From Streptomyces cylindrosporus (GTDB lineage Bacteria; Actinomycetota; Actinomycetes; Streptomycetales; Streptomycetaceae): a stretch of DNA of 64,000 nt. The first letter of the stretch is position 1; each line of letters opens with the position of its first letter. The translations under genes and the position numbers were made by a program. Shown here one piece after another: positions 42,657 to 50,595 of the stretch. The notes beneath the pieces were generated by a model, which was given only the letters and a program-made list of their open reading frames with translations, did no database searches and had not been told where the DNA came from. The stretch is taken from contig NZ_JALDAY010000002.1 of NCBI RefSeq assembly GCF_022698165.1, forward strand, positions 558,001 to 622,000, given 5' to 3'.

Positions 42657-42691
42657 GTGGCGTACCGCCCGCCCGCGACGAGGAGGCCCCC

Positions 42692-43072
42692 TTGGTCGTC
42701 TACGAGACCCATTGCGCCCACTGCGGCGATCCCCTGACGGGACGCCAGCGCAGGGCCTGTTCCGCCCGATGCCGCAAGGCCCTTCAGCGCACGTCACCGT
42801 CACTCCGCACGTGCAAGCTGTGCAACCAGCCCTTCAAGCCGGTCGGGCCTGGCCGCCGCACCGTGTGCCCGTACGAGGACGCGGACGACTACTGCCAGGG
42901 CCTCCAGGACGAAGCGGAGGACGCGGAGGCGATCCGCCAGGCCCAGCTCCGCGAGGCCGTGTGCGCGTGCGGTTGTGGCCGCGCGCTGCCGTACTCCGGC
43001 CGTGGCCGCCCGCCCCGCTTCGCCTCGCCGGCATGCAAGACGCGTACGTACCGCGAGGAGGCCCGATCGTGA
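42692..43072 (+). CDS. Phage zinc-ribbon protein
   Basis: A 126-residue protein from TTG 42692, 5 bases after AGGAGG. It contains three Cys-pair clusters (THCAHCGDPL with RACSARC, RTCKLCNQPF with TVCPYEDADDYC, and VCACGCGRALPY with ASPAC), suggesting two or three zinc-binding ribbons. Its stop overlaps the start of the HNH gene (GTGA). The function is unknown; a nucleic-acid binding accessory to the nuclease is plausible. Confidence 0.75.
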   Translation: MVVYETHCAHCGDPLTGRQRRACSARCRKALQRTSPSLRTCKLCNQPFKPVGPGRRTVCPYEDADDYCQGLQDEAEDAEAIRQAQLREAVCACGCGRALPYSGRGRPPRFASPACKTRTYREEARS

Positions 43073-43773
43073 ACCCAGTCCCCAGCCAGGCCCTCGCCCA
43101 GGCCGCTCCGTCGGGCGCGTCCCCTGCGTCCCCTCTCGCTGACCAGAGCGCGCGTACGCGCCTGAACCGCCGCCTGGCCGCCCTGGGCGTGCCTGCGAAG
43201 GCCTGTAGCGCGTGCCTGGCCGTGAAGGGCCTGGAGGCCTTCCCGCTCGACGCGAAGGGCGTCCAGGGCCGTCTCTCGCGCTGCAAGGTGTGTCACCGCG
43301 ACCGCCAGGCCCAGCTCCGCCAGGATCCCGCCTACCGTGCCGCTGAGCGCCGCCAGCAACGGCCCTACGACCGCAAGCGGGCCCTGACGGACGAGCGCCG
43401 CGCCTACTCCCTGGGCCGCAACCAGCTCCGCCGTGCCCTGGAGGCTGGCGCGGAGTACGACGGTCACCAGCCGGAAGACCTCTGGATCCACTGGGAGGAC
43501 GAGGGCTACCACGCCTGCGTGTGCTGCGGTGGGCCCTTCGAGCACATCGACCACAACGTTCCCTTGATCCGGGGCGGCGGTCACACGCTGGACAACTTGG
43601 TCCCCCTCTGTGAGTCCTGCAACACGTCGAAGCAAGGCCGCTGCCCGTACCGCTTCTACGCGGAGCGCTTCCCTGGCCTGCGGCCCTGGCTGGAGCCCTT
43701 CTTCGACGTCCACGAACGCCTCACCGCTGAGGAGCTGGCTGCACGTGAGGCTGCCGTTAACGACCCGTCCTGA
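43069..43773 (+). CDS. HNH endonuclease
   Basis: A 234-residue protein from GTG 43069, preceded by GAGGAGG. The N-terminal half has a zinc finger (KACSACLAVKGLEAFP and SRCKVCHRDRQAQLR) and a basic helix. The C-terminal HNH motif is CVCCGGPFEHIDHNVPLIRG ... NLVPLCESCNTSKQG with the expected His, Asn and Cys pairs. It may be a homing-type or recombination-related nuclease carried next to int rather than the packaging HNH, which is the separate gene at 45441. Confidence 0.88.
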   Translation: MNPVPSQALAQAAPSGASPASPLADQSARTRLNRRLAALGVPAKACSACLAVKGLEAFPLDAKGVQGRLSRCKVCHRDRQAQLRQDPAYRAAERRQQRPYDRKRALTDERRAYSLGRNQLRRALEAGAEYDGHQPEDLWIHWEDEGYHACVCCGGPFEHIDHNVPLIRGGGHTLDNLVPLCESCNTSKQGRCPYRFYAERFPGLRPWLEPFFDVHERLTAEELAAREAAVNDPS

Positions 43774-43817
43774 CAGACCTTCGGGTTACGATGCTGGCTC
43801 ATCAGGGAGGGGATCTC

Positions 43818-44087
43818 ATGAGCCATCAGCAGTACCCGCCGCAGGGTCAGCCGCAGTACCCGAGCCAGCCGCAGCAGTACCAGGGCCAGCCGTACCCGCA
43901 GTACCAGGGTCAGCCGCAGGGCCAGCCCTACCCGCCTCAGCCGGCGCCCCAGACCGTCGTGACGAAGCGTGGAGCGAACCACGGCCTCCACCTGTTCCTG
44001 TCCATCATCACGTGCGGGGTCTGGGCTATCACTGGCTGGCCGATCGCTGCGGCCATGGGTCGGAAGACCAAGACGCGTACGTACTGA
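43818..44087 (+). CDS. Small Gln/Pro-rich membrane protein
   Basis: An 89-residue protein from ATG 43818 (GGAGGGG Shine-Dalgarno). The first ~45 residues are a repeat-like YPQ/QGQP tract (QPQYPSQPQQYQGQPYPQYQ). One transmembrane helix follows (GLHLFLSIITCGVWAITGWP) with a short basic tail. Similar proline-rich one-helix proteins are common in actinophages and lack a known function. Confidence 0.75.
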   Translation: MSHQQYPPQGQPQYPSQPQQYQGQPYPQYQGQPQGQPYPPQPAPQTVVTKRGANHGLHLFLSIITCGVWAITGWPIAAAMGRKTKTRTY

Positions 44088-44167
44088 CCTGCGTTAACGA
44101 CACAAGGCCCTGGCCCGACGGCTGGGGCCTTCGTCATGCCCGCTGCCGTTACCTCTCCGTGACCAAA

Positions 44168-44190
44168 CAGGGGACATCCTCACCGGTCAG
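44168..44190 (+). repeat. 23-bp direct repeat, copy B
   Basis: This copy differs from 42634-42656 at two positions and lies at the start of the structured non-coding stretch that leads into the tRNA genes. Confidence 0.6.
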
Positions 44191-44460
44191 TAGTAGGGAA
44201 GGAAGACCCTTCTGGAGTGCCTCGCACTCAGCACCACTACGGCTAGGCGGAACGAGCGCCAGTAGCTGGTCTCTTCCCGCCCTGCGCTCCCCGACGAAGG
44301 CCGTCCTCCTCTCCGGCCCAGGGTTGAGCGCCTGGGGCCCTGTTGCGACGCCTGCGGGCGGGAGACAGGGCCCCTTCAGACTCCCGTGGACGACAGCGAA
44401 ACGGGTCCTAGTAGCTCTGGCCGGCGGGCCAGTGTGAACACGGCCCCGAGTAGCGGCAGC

Positions 44461-44528
44461 GTCACGGGCCCCTGGCCAACGGCCCCGCAAGCTGTCGCCA
44501 GGGGACAGACTTCCCCGCCCTGGGTGAC
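44461..44528 (+). ncRNA. Possible nested hairpin RNA element
   Basis: GTCAC pairs with GTGAC at the outside, GGGC with GCCC further in, and CCCCTGGC with GCCAGGGG at the core, giving a long interrupted helix just upstream of the tRNA genes. No family is recognised; it could also be a terminator or processing signal. Confidence 0.3.
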
Positions 44529-44624
44529 AGGCCTCCAGGTCGGGGAACGCCACGTGGCAACGGAAAGCCGCCGAAGGAGCAAGATGGGGCGGCCATGGTG
44601 GGTATGAGGTTGAGCCTGCCGCAC

Positions 44625-44699
44625 GCTTGCGTAGCTCAGTTGGAAGAGCGCCCCCGACGTTCGAGGGGGAGGCCAGGGGTTCGAGTCCCTTCGCAGGCA
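44625..44699 (+). tRNA. tRNA with a 9-nt anticodon loop, possibly Asn(GTT)
   Basis: Acceptor GCTTGCG pairs with CGCAGGC (7 bp, one G-T pair). The D stem is GCTC/GAGC, the T arm AGGGG-TTCGAGT-CCCTT and the variable loop AGGCC, all standard. The anticodon stem CCCCC/GGGGG encloses nine bases, GACGTTCGA, instead of seven, with GTT in the centre and no T at the position before it. Identity is therefore uncertain; GTT (Asn) is the best central reading. The discriminator is A and no CCA is encoded. Confidence 0.75.
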
Positions 44700-44807
44700 C
44701 GGGCGCCAGAGGCAGTGAGAGTAGCCAGCGCTGGGTGCACACATCTGGTGAGGGTAGCTGTCGAGAGACCGGGCGGAGCCGTCAGCTTCGCAACGGACGC
44801 GCCACCA

Positions 44808-44882
44808 CGTCTCGTAGCTCAGCCGTGGCAGAGCGCCGGAGTGAAATCCCGGAGGCCGCAGGTTCAACCCCTGCCGAGACGA
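44808..44882 (+). tRNA. tRNA-Phe(GAA)
   Basis: Acceptor CGTCTCG pairs fully with CGAGACG, the D stem is GCTC/GAGC and the T arm GCAGG-TTCAACC-CCTGC. The 7-base anticodon loop GTGAAAT has T33 and anticodon GAA. The last pair of the anticodon stem is A-C. C at position 1 is unusual for tRNA-Phe. Discriminator A, no encoded CCA. Confidence 0.8.
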
Positions 44883-44961
44883 CCGTGAACGACCAGAATC
44901 ACGCCTCCAGACGCCGAATTTGGTCCCTGAGAGGCCCAAATTTCGTTGCGAGGAGGCCAAT

Positions 44962-45195
44962 TTGAGCCCCTGGACGCTGTCCTGGGTCGTCTGGCTGGCC
45001 GCCTTCGGCGTGATCGAGGGCCTCGCGCTGGCCAACAAGCGCCCAGGCGACACGCTGAGTGAGCATGTCTGGCGCTGGTTCGCCGTGGCCCGGACCACTC
45101 CGGAGCCTGACGGCTGGACGCGCCTCCGCCGCTTCCTCCTCCTGGCTGGCGTCAGCTGGCTCTCTGTGCACTTCCTGACCGGCGGCTGGGTCTGA
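44962..45195 (+). CDS. Small two-helix membrane protein
   Basis: A 77-residue protein from TTG 44962, five bases after AGGAGG. It has two hydrophobic helices (WTLSWVVWLAAFGVIEGLAL and FLLLAGVSWLSVHFL) separated by a hydrophilic WRWFAVARTTPEPDGWTRLR loop. No function is assigned. It is placed between the tRNA genes and packaging genes and converges on the minus-strand gene at 45196. Confidence 0.75.
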   Translation: MSPWTLSWVVWLAAFGVIEGLALANKRPGDTLSEHVWRWFAVARTTPEPDGWTRLRRFLLLAGVSWLSVHFLTGGWV

Positions 45196-45411
45196 TCAGC
45201 TGTCCTTCGGCTTCACCTGGACGCCCAGCGTGGCCCCCTTGCCTCCCTCGACCATCTTCAGCGCCGCGTAAGGCACGAAGGCGACCAGGTCGCTCCGTGA
45301 CTGCGAGTGCTTGTGCCCCTGGAACTCCAGGCCCTTCTCCACGTAGCGCATGGAGCGGGCCTCGATCGTCTTTGTGGACCCGTCCGTGAACGTCACCGTG
45401 TACTCAGCCAT
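45196..45411 (-). CDS. Small leftward hypothetical protein
   Basis: A 71-residue protein with a beta-rich pattern (AEYTVTFTDGSTKTIEARS, LVAFVPYAALKMVEGG). It is the only leftward gene seen in the prophage part of the window. It directly abuts the convergent membrane-protein stop. Phage genes on the opposite strand are often expressed in the lysogen, so a lysogenic role is possible but not shown. Confidence 0.65.
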   Translation of the reverse strand: MAEYTVTFTDGSTKTIEARSMRYVEKGLEFQGHKHSQSRSDLVAFVPYAALKMVEGGKGATLGVQVKPKDS

Positions 45412-45440
45412 GCGCTGATCATACGGGCCTGGAGGTCGCA

Positions 45441-45812
45441 GTGTCCCCGCGTCGCGCCATGTCCGTGTGCCCTACCCCTGGCTGCCCGACGCTCACACAG
45501 AGCGGGCGCTGTGACGCGTGCAGGGCCACCGCAAGGCGTTCACGACGCAGCGCGCACAGCAAGGGCTACGACGCCCGTTGGGCCCGCACGCGCAAGGCCT
45601 ACCTCTTGGCCAACCCCCTGTGTGAGTGCGAGGAGTGCACTGCCATCCCCTCACCACTGCGGCCGGCGGCCACGGAGGTCGACCACATCGACGGCCTGGG
45701 CCCGCTGGGTCCGCGAGGGCACGACTGGTCGAACCTGCGGGCGATGACGAAGGCGCACCACTCCAGGGCCACGGCACGCTCCCAGCCTGGTGGGTGGAAC
45801 GACCGGGGCTGA
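45441..45812 (+). CDS. Packaging-associated HNH endonuclease
   Basis: A 123-residue HNH protein from GTG 45441, with GGAGG five bases upstream. It shows a Cys ribbon (CPTPGCPTLTQSGRCDACR) and the core ANPLCECEECT ... ATEVDHIDGLG ... NLRAMTKAHHSRAT. In many HK97-like cos phages a small HNH protein just ahead of the terminase is required for cutting at cos. Position and size match that role. Confidence 0.9.
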   Translation: MSPRRAMSVCPTPGCPTLTQSGRCDACRATARRSRRSAHSKGYDARWARTRKAYLLANPLCECEECTAIPSPLRPAATEVDHIDGLGPLGPRGHDWSNLRAMTKAHHSRATARSQPGGWNDRG

Positions 45813-46034
45813 CGCGCCGGCGCGCGCTCGCTCGCGTTCGCACTGCGTTTGCGATCACGTTGCAGCCGCACACCAGGGCGGGGGGTGACCCCCAACCCCC
45901 CAGGGGGCCCGAGACGCGGGGGAGGTCTCTGACCCCTCCGCCCGGTTCAAACACCCGGTCTGTGACCCGCGCCACGCGTCCGCGTGCGCGCCTGCGAACA
46001 CCCCGGTTCGACCCCCTGAAGGTGGTGATCACCC
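45813..46034. other. Candidate cos region
   Basis: These 222 bases between the HNH and small-terminase genes hold no gene. They contain G/C-run hairpins GGGGGTGACCCCC (45881-45893) and CCCCCCAGGGGG (45896-45907) and an alternating GCGCGC/GCTCGCTCGCG start. Position and composition suit a cos site, but the cut position cannot be read. Confidence 0.4.
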
Positions 46035-46505
46035 ATGGCCAGAGGAGGCGCACGCGCCCGGTCCGGGCCGGCCCCGACGTCCACCGAGCGGAGCCACAAG
46101 GCGAAGGCTGATACCCAGGGCTGGGTGACCCTGCCGGCCGATGGTCGCGAGGGTCCGATGCCGCACTTCCCGCTGTCGGGCCCGTCCGATCGTGAGATGG
46201 ACCTCTGGGAACGCCTCTGGGAGACGCCCCAGGCCACGATGTGGGAACAGCTCAGCCAGGAGTTCGAGGTCGCGTCCTACGTCCGCCTCCTGGTCCGCGC
46301 GGAGAAGCCTGGTTCTTCAGCGATCATCTGGGGCCAGGTGAAGCAGTTCGCGGAGTCGCTGGGCCTCTCGGTGTCCGGGATGCAGCGGAACCGCTGGACG
46401 ATCGCTGCCGTTAACGACCTTGACGAGGACCAGGCGGCCAACCCGTCCGCTGTCTCGCCTGTCGCTGACCTGCGGGAGCGCCTGAAGGCGGTCCAGGGTG
46501 GCTGA
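46035..46505 (+). CDS. Terminase small subunit
   Basis: A 156-residue protein from ATG 46035. After a disordered basic leader it has the actinophage small-terminase pattern, LWERLWETPQATMWEQLSQ and EVASYVRLLVRAEKPGS, then a QVKQFAESLGLSVSGMQRNRW helix pair for DNA recognition and oligomerisation. Its end overlaps the large-subunit start by 8 bases. CGTTAACG (46409-46416) is embedded in its coding sequence. Confidence 0.88.
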   Translation: MARGGARARSGPAPTSTERSHKAKADTQGWVTLPADGREGPMPHFPLSGPSDREMDLWERLWETPQATMWEQLSQEFEVASYVRLLVRAEKPGSSAIIWGQVKQFAESLGLSVSGMQRNRWTIAAVNDLDEDQAANPSAVSPVADLRERLKAVQGG

Positions 46506-48108
46506 CGGAAAGCTCCTGTTCGTCTCCCTGGCCTGGATCGAGCGTCACGCCGTGGTGCCCGACGGTTTCAGGCAGGGTGAGCCGTTCACGATGCTGCCGT
46601 GGCAGTTGAAGGTGGCCTCCAGCCTGTACGAGGTCAAGGCCACGGCCACCGTGGGCCAGAAGAGCACTGCGTTCACGTTCCGCCGCGCCCAGGTGATCAT
46701 GCCCCAGAAGTCGGGCAAGGGCCCCTTCGCGGCGGCTGTCGTCCTCCTGGAGGCCGCAGGCCCCACGGTGTTCGCCGGCTTCGCTGGGGGCGGGGAGACG
46801 TACCGCTGTAGCGACTACGGCTGTCCCTGCGGCTGGTCGTACGTTTACGGTGCGGGCGAGCCCATGGCGGTCCCCCAGCCGACCCCTCTGATCCAGCTTC
46901 TGGCGACCTCTGAGGACCAGGTGGCGAACGTCTACCGCCCGCTGGTCGCCATGATCAAGCACGGTCACTTGTCCGCCCTCATGAGGCCGCTCGAAGGCTT
47001 CGTACGGGTCGGCGACGAGGGCCGAATAGACGTCGTCACGTCCTCCGCTCAGTCCCGACTGGGCAACCCCATCACGTTCGCGATCATGGACGAGACGGGT
47101 ACGTACACGGCAACCAACAAGATGATCAAGGTTGCCGAGACGATGCGTCGCGGCCTCGCCGGCATGTCTGGCCGGTCGATGGAGACGACGAACGCGTACG
47201 ACCCGTCGGAGTACTCCACGGCCCAGAAGACCTACGAGGGCCAGGCGGAGGACGTCTACCGCTTCTTCCCGCAGGCCCCGCCGACCCTGTCCTACCGGAA
47301 CAAGGCCGAGCGCCGCCGGATCCACAAGGCCGTGTACGCGGACTGTCCGCACATCGACCTGGACGCGATCGAGGCCGAAGCGGCGGAGCTACTGGAGTCC
47401 GACCCCGGACAGGCTGAGCGGTTCTTCGGCAACCGCATCATGGCCGGTCACGGAGCCTGGATCGAGGCCGCTCACTGGCTGTCCCGGAAGAGCGACCGCG
47501 AGAAGCCCGCGCCGTCCGCGTACAAGCTGATGAAGGTCCCCATCGTCTTGGGGTTCGACGGCAGCGACAGCGACGACTGGACCGGTATCAGGGCGGAGAC
47601 CCTGGAGGGCTTCCAGTTCACCCCCTCGTACGGCCCCAGCAACCGCCCGACGGTCTGGGACCCCTCCGAGTGGGGCGGCCAGGTCCCCCGCCTGGAGGTC
47701 GACGCAGCGGTCAGTGAGCTGTTCGCGAAGTACGACGTGAAGCTCATGTACTGCGACCCCCCGTACTGGGAGACAGAGGTCGACACCTGGGCGGAGCGCT
47801 ACGGAGAGCGACGCGTGATCCGCTGGCACACACGCCGTGTAGTGCAGATGCACGCTGCGGCGGAGCGCCTGAAGACGGACATCGTGAAGCGGGACTCCTC
47901 GTTCACGCATGACGGATGCCCCATCGCGGAGCGCCACATGTTCAACGCGCGCATGGCCGCTCGCCCGAGTGACCGCTACGTCCTGGCGAAGCCGGAGCAC
48001 CGCCGCAAGATCGACCTTGCCGTGGTCAGCGTGCTGACGCACGAAGCCGCCTGCGACGCAATCGCCGCTGGACTCCTCCGCCGCAAGCCCCTGTACATGT
48101 CTGCCTAG
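46498..48108 (+). CDS. Terminase large subunit
   Basis: A 536-residue packaging motor from GTG 46498. The ATPase half carries a degenerate Walker A (QVIMPQKSGKGPFAAAV) and the Walker B strand ITFAIMDETGTYT. The nuclease half includes VPIVLGFDGSDSDDWTG (catalytic Asp of the RNase H-like fold), LMYCDPPYWETEVDTW and a late HRRKIDLAVV segment. It cuts and pumps concatemeric DNA into the procapsid through the portal encoded just downstream. Confidence 0.93.
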   Translation: MADGKLLFVSLAWIERHAVVPDGFRQGEPFTMLPWQLKVASSLYEVKATATVGQKSTAFTFRRAQVIMPQKSGKGPFAAAVVLLEAAGPTVFAGFAGGGETYRCSDYGCPCGWSYVYGAGEPMAVPQPTPLIQLLATSEDQVANVYRPLVAMIKHGHLSALMRPLEGFVRVGDEGRIDVVTSSAQSRLGNPITFAIMDETGTYTATNKMIKVAETMRRGLAGMSGRSMETTNAYDPSEYSTAQKTYEGQAEDVYRFFPQAPPTLSYRNKAERRRIHKAVYADCPHIDLDAIEAEAAELLESDPGQAERFFGNRIMAGHGAWIEAAHWLSRKSDREKPAPSAYKLMKVPIVLGFDGSDSDDWTGIRAETLEGFQFTPSYGPSNRPTVWDPSEWGGQVPRLEVDAAVSELFAKYDVKLMYCDPPYWETEVDTWAERYGERRVIRWHTRRVVQMHAAAERLKTDIVKRDSSFTHDGCPIAERHMFNARMAARPSDRYVLAKPEHRRKIDLAVVSVLTHEAACDAIAAGLLRRKPLYMSA

Positions 48109-48119
48109 GAAGGAGGGTC

Positions 48120-49625
48120 ATGGCGACTCAGGACCAGGCCCTGGCCCTCGTTCAGATCCTCGAAAGCGAACTCCTCCAGCGCCGCTCGCTGATCCGCCGG
48201 AACTCCGACTACTACCGTGGGCGCCAGCCGCTCACCTTCGCGTCGGACCAGTTCCGCAAGTTCCACGGGGACCGCTACCGCGAGTTCGCGGACAACTGGG
48301 TCCAGATCGTCGCCGACTCCCCCGTGGAGCGGCTGACCGTTAACGGCATGATGCCTGCCGGCGCCACGGAGGCCGACAAGGAACTGTGGCGCGTCTGGCA
48401 GATGAACGGCCTTGACGCGGACTCCCAGCTGGGCTTCCTGGGCTCCGTGAACTCCGGACGGTCCTTCGTCCTGGTCTGGGGCAACCCCAGCGACCCGGAC
48501 ACCCCGGAGGTCACCTTCGAGGACGCGTCTCAGTGCATCGTCGTGTACGAACCTGGCTCCCGCCGCAAGCGCCGCGCGGCCCTGAAGCGCTGGGACGATG
48601 GCAACCGCTCATTCGCGACGCTGTACCTCCCCAACCAGGTGTGGAAGTTCGAGCGGGCCTTGACGGACGCCACCACGAAGTCTGTCCAGATGCGTGCGGC
48701 GGACGAGGAGATGAACCGCTGGGACCTCCGGGGGACGGAGGACACGGGCGACGCTGCCAACCCGCAGGTCAACCCGCTGGGCGTCGTCCCCATGGTGGAG
48801 CTTCCCAACCGCCCCATGCTGAGCGACGACCCGGTCAGTGACGTGTGTGGCGTGATCGCCATGCAGGACGCGGTGAACCTCCTCTGGGCCCAGCTGTTCA
48901 CGGCCGCCGACTACGCGTCGTTCCCCCAGCGGATCGTTCTGGGCGCGGAGGTCCCGGAGATCCCGATTCTGGACAGCAACGGCCAGATCGTCGGGTCCAG
49001 GCCGGTTGACCTGGAGCGCTTCGCGGTCGACCGCGTCATGTTCTTCACGGGTGACGACGTCAAGGTGACCGAGTGGACCGCCGCCAACCTGGAGGCGTAC
49101 ACGAAGATCATTGAGGTCGCCGTGGCGCACATCGCGGCGCAGACCCGGACCCCCCAGCACTACCTCATTGGCAAGATGGCGAACCTTTCGGGGGACGCCC
49201 TCCTGGCCGCTGAGACGGGTCTGGTGAAGCGGGTCGAGGAGAAACAACTGTGGTTTGGCCAGGCTCTCCGTGAGGTCTTCACGCTGATAGCGCTGGCGCA
49301 GGGCGACACGAAGAAGGCCCTGTCCGTTCAGGGCGGTCGACTGCTCTGGGCGAACGCGGAGTCACGGTCGGAGGCCCAGACGGCTGACGCTCTGGTGAAG
49401 CTTCGCCAGATCGGCTTCCCCTTCGAGTGGCTGGCGCTTCGGTTCGGCTTGACGCCGACGGAGGTTGCCGACCTCATGGCGATGAAGGAGAAGGAGCTGA
49501 AGGCGGACCCGATGGGGGCCTTCACTCAGCTGATGGGGCAGAACTCCGACCAGGGCCCGGACGATCCAGGCGCCTCCGTTGGGGCGGCTGGCGGTGACGA
49601 TGGCGATCAGTCTCAGGTCGCGTAG
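48120..49625 (+). CDS. Portal protein (SPP1 gp6-like)
   Basis: A 501-residue portal. The N-terminus RNSDYYRGRQPLTFASDQFR and VQIVADSPVERLTVNG, the mid-region GVVPMVELPNRP and VCGVIAMQDAVNLLWAQLF, and the RTPQHYLIGKMANLSGDALL segment are typical of SPP1-type portals. It forms the dodecameric DNA channel at one capsid vertex. An AAGGAGG Shine-Dalgarno sequence precedes the ATG. Confidence 0.93.
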   Translation: MATQDQALALVQILESELLQRRSLIRRNSDYYRGRQPLTFASDQFRKFHGDRYREFADNWVQIVADSPVERLTVNGMMPAGATEADKELWRVWQMNGLDADSQLGFLGSVNSGRSFVLVWGNPSDPDTPEVTFEDASQCIVVYEPGSRRKRRAALKRWDDGNRSFATLYLPNQVWKFERALTDATTKSVQMRAADEEMNRWDLRGTEDTGDAANPQVNPLGVVPMVELPNRPMLSDDPVSDVCGVIAMQDAVNLLWAQLFTAADYASFPQRIVLGAEVPEIPILDSNGQIVGSRPVDLERFAVDRVMFFTGDDVKVTEWTAANLEAYTKIIEVAVAHIAAQTRTPQHYLIGKMANLSGDALLAAETGLVKRVEEKQLWFGQALREVFTLIALAQGDTKKALSVQGGRLLWANAESRSEAQTADALVKLRQIGFPFEWLALRFGLTPTEVADLMAMKEKELKADPMGAFTQLMGQNSDQGPDDPGASVGAAGGDDGDQSQVA

Positions 49626-50502
49626 GCACCAGGAGGAGCGGGCAGCCCTGGCGGAGGCCACGGCGCGCGCTGTCCTGGCGGAGTGGTCGAAGGTCCGACC
49701 GGACTCCGTAGCGCGCGACTGGGCCCGGTTGCTGCCGCAGGTGACTGCCCTCGTCCAGGCGGGCCAGCTGCATGCGGCCCAGGGCTCTCACACCTTCATG
49801 CGGGAGCTACTGGGTGAGGACGTTGGCCCGCAGGTCATCGCCGAACAGTTCGCGTCTCAGACCCCGGAGGGTCGCGACGCGATGAAGTTGATCGCGGGAG
49901 CCATCCCGAAGTCGATCAGTGCCCAGCGTCGAGGGTTCAGCGCACGTGCCGCAATGGCCCGTGGCGCTGCCTTCCTGGACATGGTCGTACGGACGGTCGT
50001 CGCGGATACGGGCAGGCAGGCGGATCAGGCCGCAATGGTCGCGAACCGCAGCGTGCGCGCGTACATCCGCGTTGTTGAGCTACCCGCGTGCTCCCGCTGC
50101 ATCATCCTGGCCGGTCGCGAGTACGGCGTGTCCTCCGGCTTCCTGCGGCATCCGCGCTGTGACTGCACGATGGAACCGGTCACGCGCCGGCACACCCCCA
50201 CTCCCCTGGACGCCGAGGACCTGTTCGAGTCCATGACTCCGGAACAGCGCCGCAAGACGTTCGGTGAGGCGGGGACGAAGGCGATCGAGGACGGAGCGCG
50301 GATCTCCTCCATCGTGAACGCCCGCAAGGCCATGGACCGGGTCGAGATGTTCGGCAAGACGGTTCAGGTGACGCACGTCGGAACGGGCTCCCGTAAGAAG
50401 CCTCGAAGGCCTCCGCGCCTGATGCCGGAGGAGATCTACCGCCTGGCGGAGTCCCGTGAACACGCGATCCGCCTTCTCTACAAGAACGGCTATCTGAGGT
50501 AG
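49600..50502 (+). CDS. MuF-like minor head protein
   Basis: A ~300-residue protein; ATG 49600 is used (TTG 49579 also possible), overlapping the portal end. The MuF-type signature is present: RVVELPACSRCIILAGREYG followed by GFLRHPRCDCTMEPV, with three conserved Cys. Such proteins associate with the portal and may be ejected or act in head assembly. The C-terminus is basic (TGSRKKPRRPPRL). Confidence 0.85.
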   Translation: MAISLRSRRHQEERAALAEATARAVLAEWSKVRPDSVARDWARLLPQVTALVQAGQLHAAQGSHTFMRELLGEDVGPQVIAEQFASQTPEGRDAMKLIAGAIPKSISAQRRGFSARAAMARGAAFLDMVVRTVVADTGRQADQAAMVANRSVRAYIRVVELPACSRCIILAGREYGVSSGFLRHPRCDCTMEPVTRRHTPTPLDAEDLFESMTPEQRRKTFGEAGTKAIEDGARISSIVNARKAMDRVEMFGKTVQVTHVGTGSRKKPRRPPRLMPEEIYRLAESREHAIRLLYKNGYLR

Positions 50503-50595
50503 AGCGCAAGGCTCCCTCGCCTGCCACGTCCCCATGACCGCGTGCGCGCAAGGCGCCAGGTCTTCCTTTGCCGACCCCGCAACGGAGGTTCACGC

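Larger units (their letters stand above)
44088..44624. other. Non-coding stretch with several strong stem-loops
   Basis: These 537 bases have no convincing gene. They hold CGTTAACG at 44092, the 23-bp repeat copy B at 44168, and three strong inverted repeats: GGGGCCCTGT/ACAGGGCCCC (44334-44343 with 44365-44374), CTGGCC/GGCCAG (44417-44422 with 44427-44432) and CCCCTGGC/GCCAGGGG (44469-44476 with 44497-44504). The last is nested inside GTCAC (44461-44465) and GTGAC (44524-44528). AGTAGC-type words recur. A structured RNA or degenerate tRNA cluster is possible. Confidence 0.5.

Noticed and set aside
42692..43773. Mobile intron or intein around the HNH gene
   Set aside because: The flanking genes are not split halves of one protein and no intein splice motifs are present.
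44700..44807. A third tRNA between the two tRNA genes
   Set aside because: The segment has a TAGC word and a small stem but no T-arm signature (GGTTCRA) and no matching acceptor stem.
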